Shown: positions 19,718 through 28,049, numbered from the stretch's first letter. The stretch: DNA of 64,000 bases from Acaryochloris sp. CCMEE 5410 (GCF_000238775.2 NZ_AFEJ02000001.1:3906001-3970000), one strand, 5' to 3'. The notes: generated from the letters alone by a model not told the origin. A program made the numbers and translations.

Positions 19718-20554
19718 ATGGACTTCCAAATCCGACCGGCTCAACAAACAGATCTCCCTAGGATTCGGGCTTGGGCTGTACAAGAATCTTGGAATCCGGG
19801 CCGGTATGACTTGGAGGTGTATTGGCGACAAAATAGTTTGCTGGTGGGGTGGTTAGGAGATCAGCCTGTGGGCTGTATTTCTGCAGCGGCATATGATGCA
19901 GACTTTGGTTTTTTAGGCTGTTATTTGGTGGATCACCGCCATCGAGGCCATGGCTATGGCCGATTCCTGTGGGAAAAGGCAATTTCGTCGCTACCAGCTC
20001 GCTGTATTGGCTTAGAAGGAGCGGTGGCTCTGCAGGATACCTATCTCCGTCATGGGTTTGTCAAATCTTGCCTGCATGTTCGCCATCAATTGAAGTCTGG
20101 TAATGGCAATCCAGTTGCGTCGTCGTTGCAGGCTATTCACTCCATACCGTTTGAGCAAGTGCTGGATTACGATACGCGTCATTTTGTGGGGATGCGATCG
20201 CAATTCTTGCAGCATTGGCTAGGAAGTCCGGAAATGCAGGGCTGGGGAGTTGTCCAGGCGGATCATCTGCTCGGATATGGGCTGATTCGTCCGGCGGATA
20301 TGGGGTATCGGATTGGACCGCTATTTGCCGATAGGGCTGATGTGGCCCAGCAGCTGTTGGCTGCTCTATTGCAGATACCGCCCTCCGATCAGCCCGTTTA
20401 TATGGATGTGCCGAAAAGTAATGAACAGGCGAATCAGTTGATGAAAAACGTGCAGGCTATTCCTTTGTTTAGTAATTGTCGGATGTATAAGGGAGAGTTT
20501 CCGGAGTTGCCCTTGGATGAAATTTATGGAGTGACCACTCTAGAAATGGGCTAG
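19718..20554 (+). CDS. GNAT-family acetyltransferase with C-terminal extension
   Basis: The 278-residue protein has an N-terminal GNAT fold: LGCYLVDHRHRGHGYGRFLW gives the acetyl-CoA binding R/Q-x-x-G-x-G/A loop (RHRGHGYG). The second half (HFVGMRSQFLQHWL... LLGYGLIRPADMGYRIGPLF) matches the second acetyltransferase-like domain seen in YitH-type proteins. The acceptor is unknown. Its stop overlaps the convergent gene by 4 bp. Confidence 0.87.
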   Translation: MDFQIRPAQQTDLPRIRAWAVQESWNPGRYDLEVYWRQNSLLVGWLGDQPVGCISAAAYDADFGFLGCYLVDHRHRGHGYGRFLWEKAISSLPARCIGLEGAVALQDTYLRHGFVKSCLHVRHQLKSGNGNPVASSLQAIHSIPFEQVLDYDTRHFVGMRSQFLQHWLGSPEMQGWGVVQADHLLGYGLIRPADMGYRIGPLFADRADVAQQLLAALLQIPPSDQPVYMDVPKSNEQANQLMKNVQAIPLFSNCRMYKGEFPELPLDEIYGVTTLEMG

Positions 20555-21843
20555 GGGCTGGGTGTGCGGAGGATAGTGCCTGAGAGAGGATGGGCAGTAG
20601 GGGTATAGGATTTGAGTCCATATTCGGCACCGTAATCCGTGCCGAGGCCAAAATACCACTGGTCTTGGTAGTGGGTGAGCGATCGCGCAAAGGTATCCGA
20701 TTCAAACCGCAGAATTTCACACCAGTGCTGGGGGTGGGTGGCTTTCCTGACGCGATTGATAAACCGGAGTTTGCCTGCGTTTCGCTGTCGCTCACTCGTC
20801 AAAACAAACAGACCTTTAGGAGTCGTAATCACATCCCAAGGGACTTCCTGGGGCTTCAGTTGGACGCGCTCCACCTGGGTGTTGTTGGAGGCTAAGGAAG
20901 TGGCGATAAATAAACCAGGGGGTTGAAGATGAGGATCTTCACTGTTGAGCACTCGGACAGCTTGTGAAGTATGAGAGATATACCGGGAGCCTTTACTGAT
21001 ATAAGCCAGCTGGGATTGGGAAACCGCCGTTTTCTTGACCTGAGTGGCTTGCGGGTGATTGGGGAATAGAGTGGTTCGATCTAAATCTTGTCGTTGAATC
21101 GGTTTTAGAGTCGGCCCCAGCTGCCAAGGACGCCCGCTGACAAAGATATACAGAGACTCTTCAAACTGGACCATATGGGCAGGACTGGTGTTCAAAGTTT
21201 GGATATCTTGCCAGGTCTGTCCTTTATCCCCGGAGGTGATTAAATAGCCCCGGTTATCTGACCTGCGAATCACGGACCATAATTGGTCTGCGAATTTTGC
21301 AATGGACCAGACATGCACTCCCCCAGGCAAGGTGCGAATTTTTTGCCACTCCTGCTGTTGGAAACGGTAGATATTGCCCAAGTCCCAGCTTTCTCGAGCA
21401 TCAATCCCAGGGGTATATAATTCCGAGTCAATGGTCTGAAAGCTGCGAATCTCTTCTTCTGGGGCAACGAACTTGAACTGAAATTGGTTGGCATTGGGGT
21501 CGAAAAACCACAAAGGAATTGGCCCTTGATTGGCATTGCTATCGCCATGACCGAGATAGATTTGATTCTGAAAAGGCACCATGACCCACACATTGCGAGC
21601 ATAGGGTTGAGACTTGGCATACTGGCCGGTGGTAAAAGGCGAACCCAAGTTTTCGATGCGTGGAGTGACATCAGTGGTCGGAACCTGGGCACAGACCTGG
21701 GCAGCTGAAGAAGACCCTAAAGGCCATTGCAAAAACTGGGAGGCGATGGCACCAGTTCCTGCGATCACGCCGATCAGAATCAGCGCCCAGCGCCCATAGT
21801 GGGGTGGTTGAGGGAGAGAAGGTCTGATGTTCACAAGCAACAA
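20551..21843 (-). CDS. Membrane-anchored or secreted propeller-like protein (430 aa)
   Basis: An N-terminal hydrophobic segment (WALILIGVIAGTGAIASQFL, residues about 19-40) is an uncleaved anchor or signal. The remainder is beta-rich, with recurring motifs such as GYLITSGDKGQTWQDIQTLN (an Asp-box S-x-D-x-G-x-T-W) and QWYFGLGTD, suggesting a BNR/sialidase-type propeller. No catalytic residues can be named. I do not recognise a specific family. Confidence 0.75.
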   Translation of the reverse strand: MLLVNIRPSLPQPPHYGRWALILIGVIAGTGAIASQFLQWPLGSSSAAQVCAQVPTTDVTPRIENLGSPFTTGQYAKSQPYARNVWVMVPFQNQIYLGHGDSNANQGPIPLWFFDPNANQFQFKFVAPEEEIRSFQTIDSELYTPGIDARESWDLGNIYRFQQQEWQKIRTLPGGVHVWSIAKFADQLWSVIRRSDNRGYLITSGDKGQTWQDIQTLNTSPAHMVQFEESLYIFVSGRPWQLGPTLKPIQRQDLDRTTLFPNHPQATQVKKTAVSQSQLAYISKGSRYISHTSQAVRVLNSEDPHLQPPGLFIATSLASNNTQVERVQLKPQEVPWDVITTPKGLFVLTSERQRNAGKLRFINRVRKATHPQHWCEILRFESDTFARSLTHYQDQWYFGLGTDYGAEYGLKSYTPTAHPLSGTILRTPSP

Positions 21844-22002
21844 GGGCTAGGCAAGTAAGACGGCTTGGAGCTAGAGCGCAAAGGCTGGCCATAGTCCCCA
21901 GAATATAGCGGATTAATAAGCTGGCTCAACTGGATAACAACGCATAACGTTTGGAATTGATCAGAAATTCGCAATGTTTCTTTACAAAATTTAGCTGTAT
22001 GT

Positions 22003-22020
22003 GTTACATTTATTTACATA
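22003..22020 (+). promoter_or_regulatory. HLR1 (RpaB-binding) element in hli promoter 1
   Basis: GTTACATTTATTTACATA matches the HLR1 consensus (G/T)TTACA(T/A)(T/A)NN(G/T)TTACA(T/A)(T/A) exactly. A TTTACA -35-like hexamer at 21981-21986, 17 bp before TTACAT at 22004-22009, puts the -10 inside the first HLR1 half. RpaB bound here would be expected to block RNA polymerase until high light releases it. The start codon lies 22 bp downstream. Confidence 0.92.
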
Positions 22021-22042
22021 GTCAATTACGGAGCTTACACAC

Positions 22043-22255
22043 ATGACATCTAGCGGATATACCTCTGACGATCGCGGTCGCGTTAATCGATTTGCAGTAG
22101 AGCCTAAGACTGCTGCTAAAGCCGAGCCTGTATTTGGTTTTAATAAGGATGCTGAAAGATATAGTGGCCGTCTAGCTATGATCGGCTTCTTCGGAATTTT
22201 ATTAATTGAACTGGCCACCAATCTCACCTTTGTCCAGATTGTGACTGGCGCATAG
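22043..22255 (+). CDS. High-light-inducible protein (HLIP, 70 aa)
   Basis: The 70-residue product has a polar N-terminal half and one chlorophyll-binding helix with the Hli signature ERYSGRLAMIGFFGILLIEL. The Glu and the Ser-Gly-Arg are the conserved chlorophyll ligand and salt-bridge residues of the light-harvesting superfamily. Hli proteins bind chlorophyll and carotenoid in the thylakoid and quench energy or help assemble photosystems under stress. CGGAG lies about 11 bp before the ATG. It is monocistronic: HLR1 upstream, terminator downstream. Confidence 0.96.
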   Translation: MTSSGYTSDDRGRVNRFAVEPKTAAKAEPVFGFNKDAERYSGRLAMIGFFGILLIELATNLTFVQIVTGA

Positions 22256-22278
22256 TTGCTAACACCATCATCCATGTC

Positions 22279-22306
22279 AAGCTGAGGTACTGCCTCAGCT
22301 TTTTGC
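22279..22306. terminator. Terminator between hli 1 and the rpaB-like gene
   Basis: AAGCTGAGG and CCTCAGCTT form a perfect 9-bp stem with a 5-base loop followed by TTTT. It ends 40 bp before the convergent rpaB-like stop and may act in both directions. Confidence 0.88.
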
Positions 22307-22345
22307 TTTTTAAAGGTTTAAAGCGTCAAGGGACCAGAGATAGCC

Positions 22346-23059
22346 TTAGTCACCCCGTTGGATGGCATAGCCTACGCCCCGCACTGACAGAATCAAGTCG
22401 GGTTCTTCCGTATCTTCTTTCAGCTTGTTCCGAAGACGCGACATATGAACATCGACAACACGGGTATCAATCTTGCCGTCAGGGCTATAGCCCCACACCT
22501 TTTGTAAAAATTCAACTCTAGAGATGGGTTCTCCGGGGCGGCTGACCAACAGCTCTAGCAGATTAAATTCGAGATGAGTGAGCTGAATGCGTTCTTTATC
22601 TTTATAGACTTGCCGTTTATTGGTATCAATTTCTAGATGGCCGACCTGAATCACACCGGCTGATTTGTGGTGAGCAGAGTGGGATTTTGTGATCCGTCGA
22701 AGAATGCAGCGAATGCGTGACTCTAGCTCTTTGGGAGAAAATGGCTTGACCATATAGTCGTCTGCGCCCATTTCCAGACCTGTAATCCGATCGGCGACGT
22801 CTGAAAGAGCCGTCAACATAATGATGGGGACATCGGACTCTTGTCGTAGGGATTGGCAGACCTGATACCCGTTCAGCTTGGGCATCATGACATCCAAAAT
22901 AATCAAATCTGGTTCTTGATGCTGAAACACTTGCAGGGCTTCCTCGCCATCAGCGGCAGTGATGACAACAAATCCCATCATGGAGAGACGAGTTTCTAGG
23001 ATCCGACGAATGCTAGCTTCATCATCAGCGACTAGAATTTTTTGCTGCTGATCTTTCAA
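22346..23059 (-). CDS. RpaB/Ycf27-type OmpR-family response regulator
   Basis: The 237-residue protein has a receiver domain with the acidic pocket VADDEA, phospho-acceptor Asp in IILDVMMPKLNG and the Lys in MVKPFSPKEL, then an OmpR-type winged helix (KVWGYSPDGKIDTRVVDVHM). DDEASIRRILETRLSMMGF and SDVADRITGLEMGADDY are close to RpaB, the regulator that binds HLR1. It departs from typical RpaB in the C-terminal half, so it may be a paralogue. The only in-frame start is TTG at 23059, preceded by a stop six bases upstream. It sits among three HLR1-controlled hli genes. Confidence 0.93.
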   Translation of the reverse strand: MKDQQQKILVADDEASIRRILETRLSMMGFVVITAADGEEALQVFQHQEPDLIILDVMMPKLNGYQVCQSLRQESDVPIIMLTALSDVADRITGLEMGADDYMVKPFSPKELESRIRCILRRITKSHSAHHKSAGVIQVGHLEIDTNKRQVYKDKERIQLTHLEFNLLELLVSRPGEPISRVEFLQKVWGYSPDGKIDTRVVDVHMSRLRNKLKEDTEEPDLILSVRGVGYAIQRGD

Positions 23060-23433
23060 ACTACTTTAGTATCCAAAGACAGACAACGTTGAAGAGATTA
23101 ATACTCTTTGAACCATGAATAAAAAGCCCAATAAAGTATGAATATGAAGTTTTTTTACATATTCTTAGAGGCTTCTAGAACTTGAGTTTAGCAGTTGGTA
23201 GTCGGTTCACTGCATTGTTGTGTCAAAGTTTGCGCTTTCGGTGACAGAGACGCCACTGGAGACAGACAACAATTGCCTTTTGATGGGCAAGGGACAGATA
23301 CAGTTCAACCCAGGATTAGGGTTGTGTGGACAACGATAGACCTGGATGTCAGTAGGATCAAACCTTACAAGACCTTGAATATCCATAGTTTGGACAAAAA
23401 GCCCTTAATTGTTTGACATGTCTTTACATTTCT

Positions 23434-23451
23434 GTTACATTTATTTACACA
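23434..23451 (+). promoter_or_regulatory. HLR1 element in hli promoter 2
   Basis: GTTACATTTATTTACACA matches HLR1 except for a C in the penultimate position. TTGACA at 23413-23418 and TACATT at 23436-23441, 17 bp apart, form the promoter, so the -10 lies inside HLR1. A further TTTACATT half-site at 23423-23430 lies just upstream. Confidence 0.9.
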
Positions 23452-23489
23452 AGGTTACGACACACATGCATTAATCGGAGTCTACTCAC

Positions 23490-23633
23490 ATGAATACATC
23501 TAATAATTTCTTTGGATTTAACCCTTTTGCTGAAGCTTGGAGCGGTCGCTTAGCTATGGTGGGTTTCTACGCCGCTATCGTGATTGAACTGGTGACGGGC
23601 AAAGGCGTGTTGCATTTCTGGGGCTTGATGTAA
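23490..23633 (+). CDS. High-light-inducible protein (HLIP, 47 aa)
   Basis: A 47-codon frame from the ATG at 23490: [20 protein letters not shown], then [20 protein letters not shown]. It is a minimal HliC-type protein, one membrane helix with the E-x-W-S-G-R-L-A-M-x-G-F signature. CGGAGT lies 10 bp before the ATG, the same leader arrangement as in the other two hli genes. Such short Hli proteins form dimers that bind chlorophyll for photosystem II assembly and photoprotection. Confidence 0.96.
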   Translation: MNTSNNFFGFNPFAEAWSGRLAMVGFYAAIVIELVTGKGVLHFWGLM

Positions 23634-23904
23634 GCGCTCAGGTTGATGAGCCAATCATCTCTAGCTCAACCTTAAAGAGATGAAATAGCCCTCATGCCTT
23701 GCCTGCACTTCATGGATAGAGACTGAAAATCACTATCTTGCAGCGCTCTGGAGTCTAAACCAGCTGACTTAGTGCAGCCCCAAAAAGTTCAATCCTTCTC
23801 TGTTAGTGGCCAGCCAGCCAAACTGCAAAAAAGCTTTTAATCCTCGCCAGATAAAGGTTTGCCGGTGGTAGGGCCCAGCAGCTTAATTCTCATTATCAAA
23901 CAGA

Positions 23905-23933
23905 CCTCAGCTACATAGCTGGGGTTTTCTTTT
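23905..23933 (+). terminator. Terminator about 270 bp after hli 2
   Basis: CCTCAGCT and AGCTGGGG pair (one T-G) around a 4-base loop, followed by TTTTCTTTT. Its distance from the hli 2 stop implies a long 3' untranslated region or a separate short transcript. Confidence 0.75.
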
Positions 23934-24051
23934 GGATGTATGTAACAACATGTCTCCTCAATATGAGAAGCCCAAACCCTTGTGAAATCGTCATTTCGAG
24001 CATATGAAGGAAGCGATGTTTTCATATTCTTGACAAAACGTTACACATTAA

Positions 24052-24069
24052 GTTACATTTATTTACATA
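24052..24069 (+). promoter_or_regulatory. HLR1 element in hli promoter 3
   Basis: GTTACATTTATTTACATA is an exact HLR1 match, identical over 18 bp to the copy before hli 1. TTGACA at 24030-24035 and TTACAT at 24053-24058 are 17 bp apart, so the -10 hexamer is again the first HLR1 half. Confidence 0.93.
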
Positions 24070-24101
24070 AGATTCATTCCTCGTTTACGGAGTCCAACGC
24101 T

Positions 24102-24254
24102 ATGAGTACACAAAATCCAATCTGGGGTTTCACCGACTTTGCAGAAACCTTTGGTGGTCGCTTGGCCATGATGGGATTCTTTCTCGCCCTAGTGACTGAA
24201 GTGCTGACCGGTCAAGGCATTGTCGGTCAGATTGCCGCCTTACTAAACTTCTAA
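24102..24254 (+). CDS. High-light-inducible protein (HLIP, 50 aa)
   Basis: The ATG at 24102 is chosen because CGGAG lies about 10 bp upstream and the HLR1 promoter would not transcribe the longer frame from 23982. The product, MSTQNPIWGFTDFAETFGGR then LAMMGFFLALVTEVLTGQGI, is a single-helix Hli with E-x-F-G-G-R-L-A-M-M-G-F; Gly replaces the usual Ser before GR. It should act in the thylakoid in chlorophyll binding and photoprotection. A strong terminator follows at 24304. Confidence 0.96.
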   Translation: MSTQNPIWGFTDFAETFGGRLAMMGFFLALVTEVLTGQGIVGQIAALLNF

Positions 24255-24303
24255 ACCAGTGTTTTGGGTTTAGAACGACTCTAGTTCATCTTTAATATTT
24301 TTT

Positions 24304-24330
24304 CCCCGGCATGTGCCGGGGAGTTTTATT
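24304..24330 (+). terminator. Rho-independent terminator of hli 3
   Basis: CCCCGGCA and TGCCGGGG form a perfect 8-bp stem with a two-base apex, followed by AGTTTTATTT. It separates hli 3 from the sigma-factor gene 36 bp further on. Confidence 0.9.
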
Positions 24331-24365
24331 TATCAGTTATCTGTGTTTACCCAAACATTGCCATT

Positions 24366-25322
24366 ATGAAAAATTCATTTGTTAGTAAAGATTCAATCAC
24401 TACCTATCTGCGTGAGATTAGCCGCTTTCCTCTGTTGAATCATGAACAAGAAGTCATCTTTGGCAAGCAGGTACAACGTTTAACAGCTTTGCAGGAGATG
24501 AAGCAGGAACTGCAAGACCACCTCGACCGAGAGCCGACCCAACAAGAATGGGCAGAAAAGGCCCAAGTGTCTGTGGCGCAACTGCAAAAAGAATTGAAGT
24601 TAGGCCACAAAGCCAATCGCAAAATGGTGGAATCTAATTTGCGTTTGGTGGTTTCAATTGCCAAGAAGTACAACAAAGCGAAAGTTGAGTTTTTGGATTT
24701 AATTCAAGAAGGCACAATCGGTCTGCAACGGGGTGTCGAGAAATTTGACCCGATGAAAGGCTATCGCTTCTCTACCTATGCCTACTGGTGGATTCGTCAA
24801 GCCATGACTCGTGCGATCGCAGAACAAGAACGAACCATCCGCTTACCGATTCACATCAATGAAAAGCTCAGTAAGCTCCGCAAGGTCAGACGCCAACTGT
24901 CGCAAAAACTCCATCGCGACCCTACCGTGCAAGAGCTAGCGGTAGAGATGGACCTCGCGCCTAAAAAGATTGAAGACTATCTCAACTACGCACGTCGCTC
25001 GATCTCGTTAGATATTCAGATTGGCGATCAGCAGAATACGGAATTGTGGGAGTTACTGGAAGATCCCAATGAATCTCCCGATACCTATGCCACAGCTTCT
25101 TCTTTGAGATCTGATTTAGCTAAGCTGCTTCAGGACCTCAGCCCGCAGCAGCGGGAAGTGATTACGCTGCGATACGGCTTGATTGACCAAAATCCCTTGA
25201 CCTTAGCGAAGGTGGGTGAGCGTCTGAACGTTAGCCGGGAGTGGGTCCGTCGAGTTGAGCGAGAAGCCTTTAAGATTTTGCGATCGCAAAAAGTGATGCT
25301 GCAAGAATATATGGCTTGCTAA
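24366..25322 (+). CDS. Group 2 RNA polymerase sigma-70 factor
   Basis: The 318-residue protein has region 1.2 (SITTYLREISRFPLL), region 2 (NLRLVVSIAKKYNKAKVEF, GTIGLQRGVEKFDPMKGYRF, STYAYWWIRQAMTRAI), region 3 and region 4 with the helix-turn-helix LAKVGERLNVSREWVRRVE. The short N-terminus and high similarity to primary sigma place it in cyanobacterial group 2 (SigB/C/D/E), which redirect transcription under light, heat or nutrient stress. I cannot assign the exact letter. It lies between an hli gene and pgr5, each with its own terminator or promoter. Confidence 0.95.
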   Translation: MKNSFVSKDSITTYLREISRFPLLNHEQEVIFGKQVQRLTALQEMKQELQDHLDREPTQQEWAEKAQVSVAQLQKELKLGHKANRKMVESNLRLVVSIAKKYNKAKVEFLDLIQEGTIGLQRGVEKFDPMKGYRFSTYAYWWIRQAMTRAIAEQERTIRLPIHINEKLSKLRKVRRQLSQKLHRDPTVQELAVEMDLAPKKIEDYLNYARRSISLDIQIGDQQNTELWELLEDPNESPDTYATASSLRSDLAKLLQDLSPQQREVITLRYGLIDQNPLTLAKVGERLNVSREWVRRVEREAFKILRSQKVMLQEYMAC

Positions 25323-25353
25323 GCATCGATTTCAAATCTCAATCTGCGCATCA

Positions 25354-25385
25354 GCTACTCTTTTGCCTAAAAGAGTAGCTTTTTT
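25354..25385 (+). terminator. Rho-independent terminator of the sigma-factor gene
   Basis: GCTACTCTTTT and AAAAGAGTAGC form an 11-bp stem with a 4-base loop (GCCT), followed by six T. Confidence 0.93.
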
Positions 25386-25641
25386 GTAACAGAAAATTTA
25401 TGCTTATGCGATCTATAGGGGTTTGTAAAGAATATGAGATGTTGGCTCGCGAGGAAAAGATGGCTCTTTTATGGCTATTAAAAGCTTAAATTGAGTTAAT
25501 TTACAAAAAATTTGATCTTTTGAGCCACTAAATAGGAAATTTTATAGATATTAATCGACCTTAAGGATGATGAAGTTGTTTATTGGTTCTCTTGTCATAA
25601 AATGATTGTTTAGCACTAGATCAGAATCTGCGCAACTTTTG

Positions 25642-25689
25642 TTGACATTATGTTACAAATTAGTTAAGATGTTTACATAACGTTACACA
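25642..25689 (+). promoter_or_regulatory. pgr5 promoter with HLR1-like site over the start point
   Basis: TTGACA at 25642-25647 and TAAGAT at 25665-25670 are spaced by 17 bp. Directly after the -10, TTTACATAACGTTACACA (25672-25689) fits HLR1 except for a C in the penultimate position. The site covers the expected transcription start, so RpaB binding would repress. AAGGA follows at about 25690, ahead of the pgr5 ATG. Confidence 0.85.
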
Positions 25690-25701
25690 AAGGAATTCAT
25701 C

Positions 25702-25899
25702 ATGTTTGCTCCCCTCGTCGTGCTAGTCCGCAACATTGTCGGCCAACCCAGATTTATCAAACTCCGAGGGAAAGCCATTGCTCTGCACTCTAAGGCCATT
25801 ACCAATTTTTGTAATCAAGTGGGTATTGACCGGAGCCGTCGCCAGGGCTGGATTCGACTCGCACGCGACAACGGCAAACGACTAGGCTTATTGGCCTAA
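25702..25899 (+). CDS. pgr5: PGR5 (proton gradient regulation 5) homologue
   Basis: The 65-residue protein is colinear with the mature part of plant PGR5: MFAPLVVLVRNIVGQPRF, LRGKAIALHSKAITNFC, then a C-terminal RQGWIRLARDNGKRLGLLA. All these blocks are characteristic of the family. PGR5 promotes ferredoxin-dependent cyclic electron flow around photosystem I, building the proton gradient and protecting PSI under strong or fluctuating light. It has no transit peptide, as expected in cyanobacteria. AAGGA precedes the ATG at a good distance. An HLR1-like site in its promoter links it to the hli regulon. Confidence 0.95.
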   Translation: MFAPLVVLVRNIVGQPRFIKLRGKAIALHSKAITNFCNQVGIDRSRRQGWIRLARDNGKRLGLLA

Positions 25900-26098
25900 A
25901 GGATGAGCGCCTGGAATGGACATCTATCCCCTGGAGCAGATGTGCCATAACTCAATAGGTTTCATCATGGTAAAGAGCCACACTCTTCAGATAGGCTAAC
26001 CCTTCAAATTTCCATTTTCGTTTCGGATGGCTCTGGGTAATTGAAGATTTTTCCCTCGCTTGAACCATCCGCATCATTTTTTAACTAAGGACATTCTC

Positions 26099-27993
26099 AT
26101 GCCAGTAAACGATAAACCACGACGCCCACGTCCCAATCCCTTCAGCACCATTTTGTTGCTGCTTCCATTAGTATTACTAGTTGTCAATTTAGTCTTGACC
26201 TTTGGTAATGGTCCCCGCGTCTCTAAAGTGCCCTATAGCTTTTTTATTGAGCAAGTGCAAGATGAGCAAGTGGCTCGGGTCTCCGTTGGCCAGAATGTCA
26301 TTCGTTATCAAATGAAAGATATGGATGGTAACCCGGGTCAAGTCCAAGAAACCACCCCAATCTTCGACCTAGAGCTGCCCAAGCTTCTCGAATCCAAAGG
26401 CGTCGAATTCGCCGCCACTCCCCCTCCCAGCAATCGCTGGTTCACCACCCTCCTCAGCTGGGTCATCCCCCCCGTCATCTTCGTCGCCATCTTCCAATTT
26501 TTTAGCCGTGGCGGCATCGGTGGCGGGGGTCCCCAAGGAGCCCTCTCCGTCACCAAAAACAAAGCCAAAGTCTACGTCGAAGGCGATGACAACAAAGTCA
26601 CCTTTGATGACGTTGCAGGCGTCGAAGAATCCAAAACCGAACTCGAAGAAATCGTCGAATTCCTCAAATCTCCCCAACGCTTCACCGAAATTGGTGCCAA
26701 GATTCCCAAAGGTGTCTTACTAGTTGGCCCTCCCGGAACCGGTAAAACCTTAATGGCCAAAGCCGTCGCTGGCGAAGCAGGCGTCCCCTTCTTCAGCATC
26801 TCTGGTTCAGAATTCGTCGAACTTTTCGTCGGTACGGGTGCCGCTCGGGTCCGTGACCTGTTTGAACAAGCCAAAAAGAAAGCCCCCTGCATCATCTTTA
26901 TTGACGAACTCGATGCCATCGGTAAATCTCGAGCAGGCGGTAACGGCTTCGTTGGCGGAAACGACGAACGAGAGCAAACCCTCAACCAGCTGCTCACGGA
27001 AATGGATGGCTTTGGGGCTGGAGATGCCACCGTCATCGTTCTAGCTGCCACCAACCGTCCAGAGACCCTAGACCCCGCCCTCCTGCGTCCCGGTCGATTT
27101 GACCGCCAAGTCCTCGTAGACCGTCCAGACCTCACCGGTCGTCTGGCCATCTTGGAAATCTATGCCAAGAAGTCAAACTGGGTGAAAATGTTGACCTCAA
27201 AGCCATGGCCACCCGTACCCCAGGCTTTGCTGGAGCTGACTTAGCGAACTTAGTGAATGAAGCTGCCCTCCTGGCTGCTCGTCGAGGCAGCAAAGTCGTC
27301 GAAACCCAAGACTTTGCCGAAGCCATTGAGCGAGTCGTTGCTGGACTAGAGAAAAAGAGCCGCGTCCTCAACGACAAAGAGAAGAAGATCGTTGCTTATC
27401 ACGAAGTCGGTCATGCCCTCGTCGGTGCCAAGATGTCCGGTACGGATCAAGTGGAGAAGATATCCATTGTTCCTAGAGGTATGGCAGCCTTAGGCTACAC
27501 CCTCCAGGTCCCGACAGAAGACCGCTTCTTGTTAAACGAAGCTGAACTCAGAGGTCAGATTGCCACCCTCCTAGGTGGACGAGCTGCAGAAGAAGTCATC
27601 TTTGGCAGCATCACCACGGGTGCCTCCAACGACTTACAGCGAGCCACGGACTTAGCCGAGCAAATGGTGACCTCCTATGGCATGAGTGAAGTATTAGGAC
27701 CCCTGGCTTATGACAAGGGTCAGCAGAACAACTTCCTCGGTGGCGGTATGAATGCGAGACGGATGGTCAGTGATGAAACGGCCAAAGCCATTGATAAGGA
27801 AGTCAAGGGCATTGTCGAAACCGCTCACCAGGAAGCCTTGAGTATTCTCAAGGAGAATAAGGAATTGCTGGAGACGATTTCTGAGCAATTGCTGGAGTCA
27901 GAGGTGATTGAAGGCGAGGGTCTGCGACAGATGCTGGCTAAGGTTCATCCTGAATCCCATGTCCAGGCTACTGAAGAGCCCGTAGCGGTCTAA
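26099..27993 (+). pseudogene. ftsH: FtsH ATP-dependent zinc metalloprotease, frame broken by one base
   Basis: The 5' frame gives an N-terminal helix ([18 protein letters not shown]), a lumenal domain, a second helix, Walker A GPPGTGKT, Walker [13 protein letters not shown] and the second region of homology ([20 protein letters not shown]). Near 27172, after YAKK, it shifts; the expected [20 protein letters not shown] continues in the next frame, with the zinc site HEVGH and the full C-terminus to 27993. Adding one G restores the whole protein, about 630 residues. Thylakoid FtsH degrades damaged D1. This is either a recent pseudogene or a sequencing error. A TTG at 26060 is a less likely start. 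Confidence 0.9.
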
Positions 27994-28018
27994 CAATCCC
28001 ATCGTGTTTTCCTTTTAG

Positions 28019-28049
28019 ATGGCCCCCTGCTTAGCAGGGGGCCATTTTT
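28019..28049 (+). terminator. Rho-independent terminator of ftsH
   Basis: ATGGCCCCCTGCT and AGCAGGGGGCCAT form a very stable stem with a minimal loop, followed by TTTTT. Confidence 0.95.

Noticed and set aside
23982-24101. N-terminal extension of hli 3 from 23982
   Set aside because: The HLR1 promoter lies inside this stretch, and a good ribosome-binding site precedes the ATG at 24102.
26338-27377. Long antisense and alternate frames inside ftsH
   Set aside because: Low-complexity Ser/Pro or Asp/Glu composition and no start signals; they mirror the strong codon bias of ftsH.
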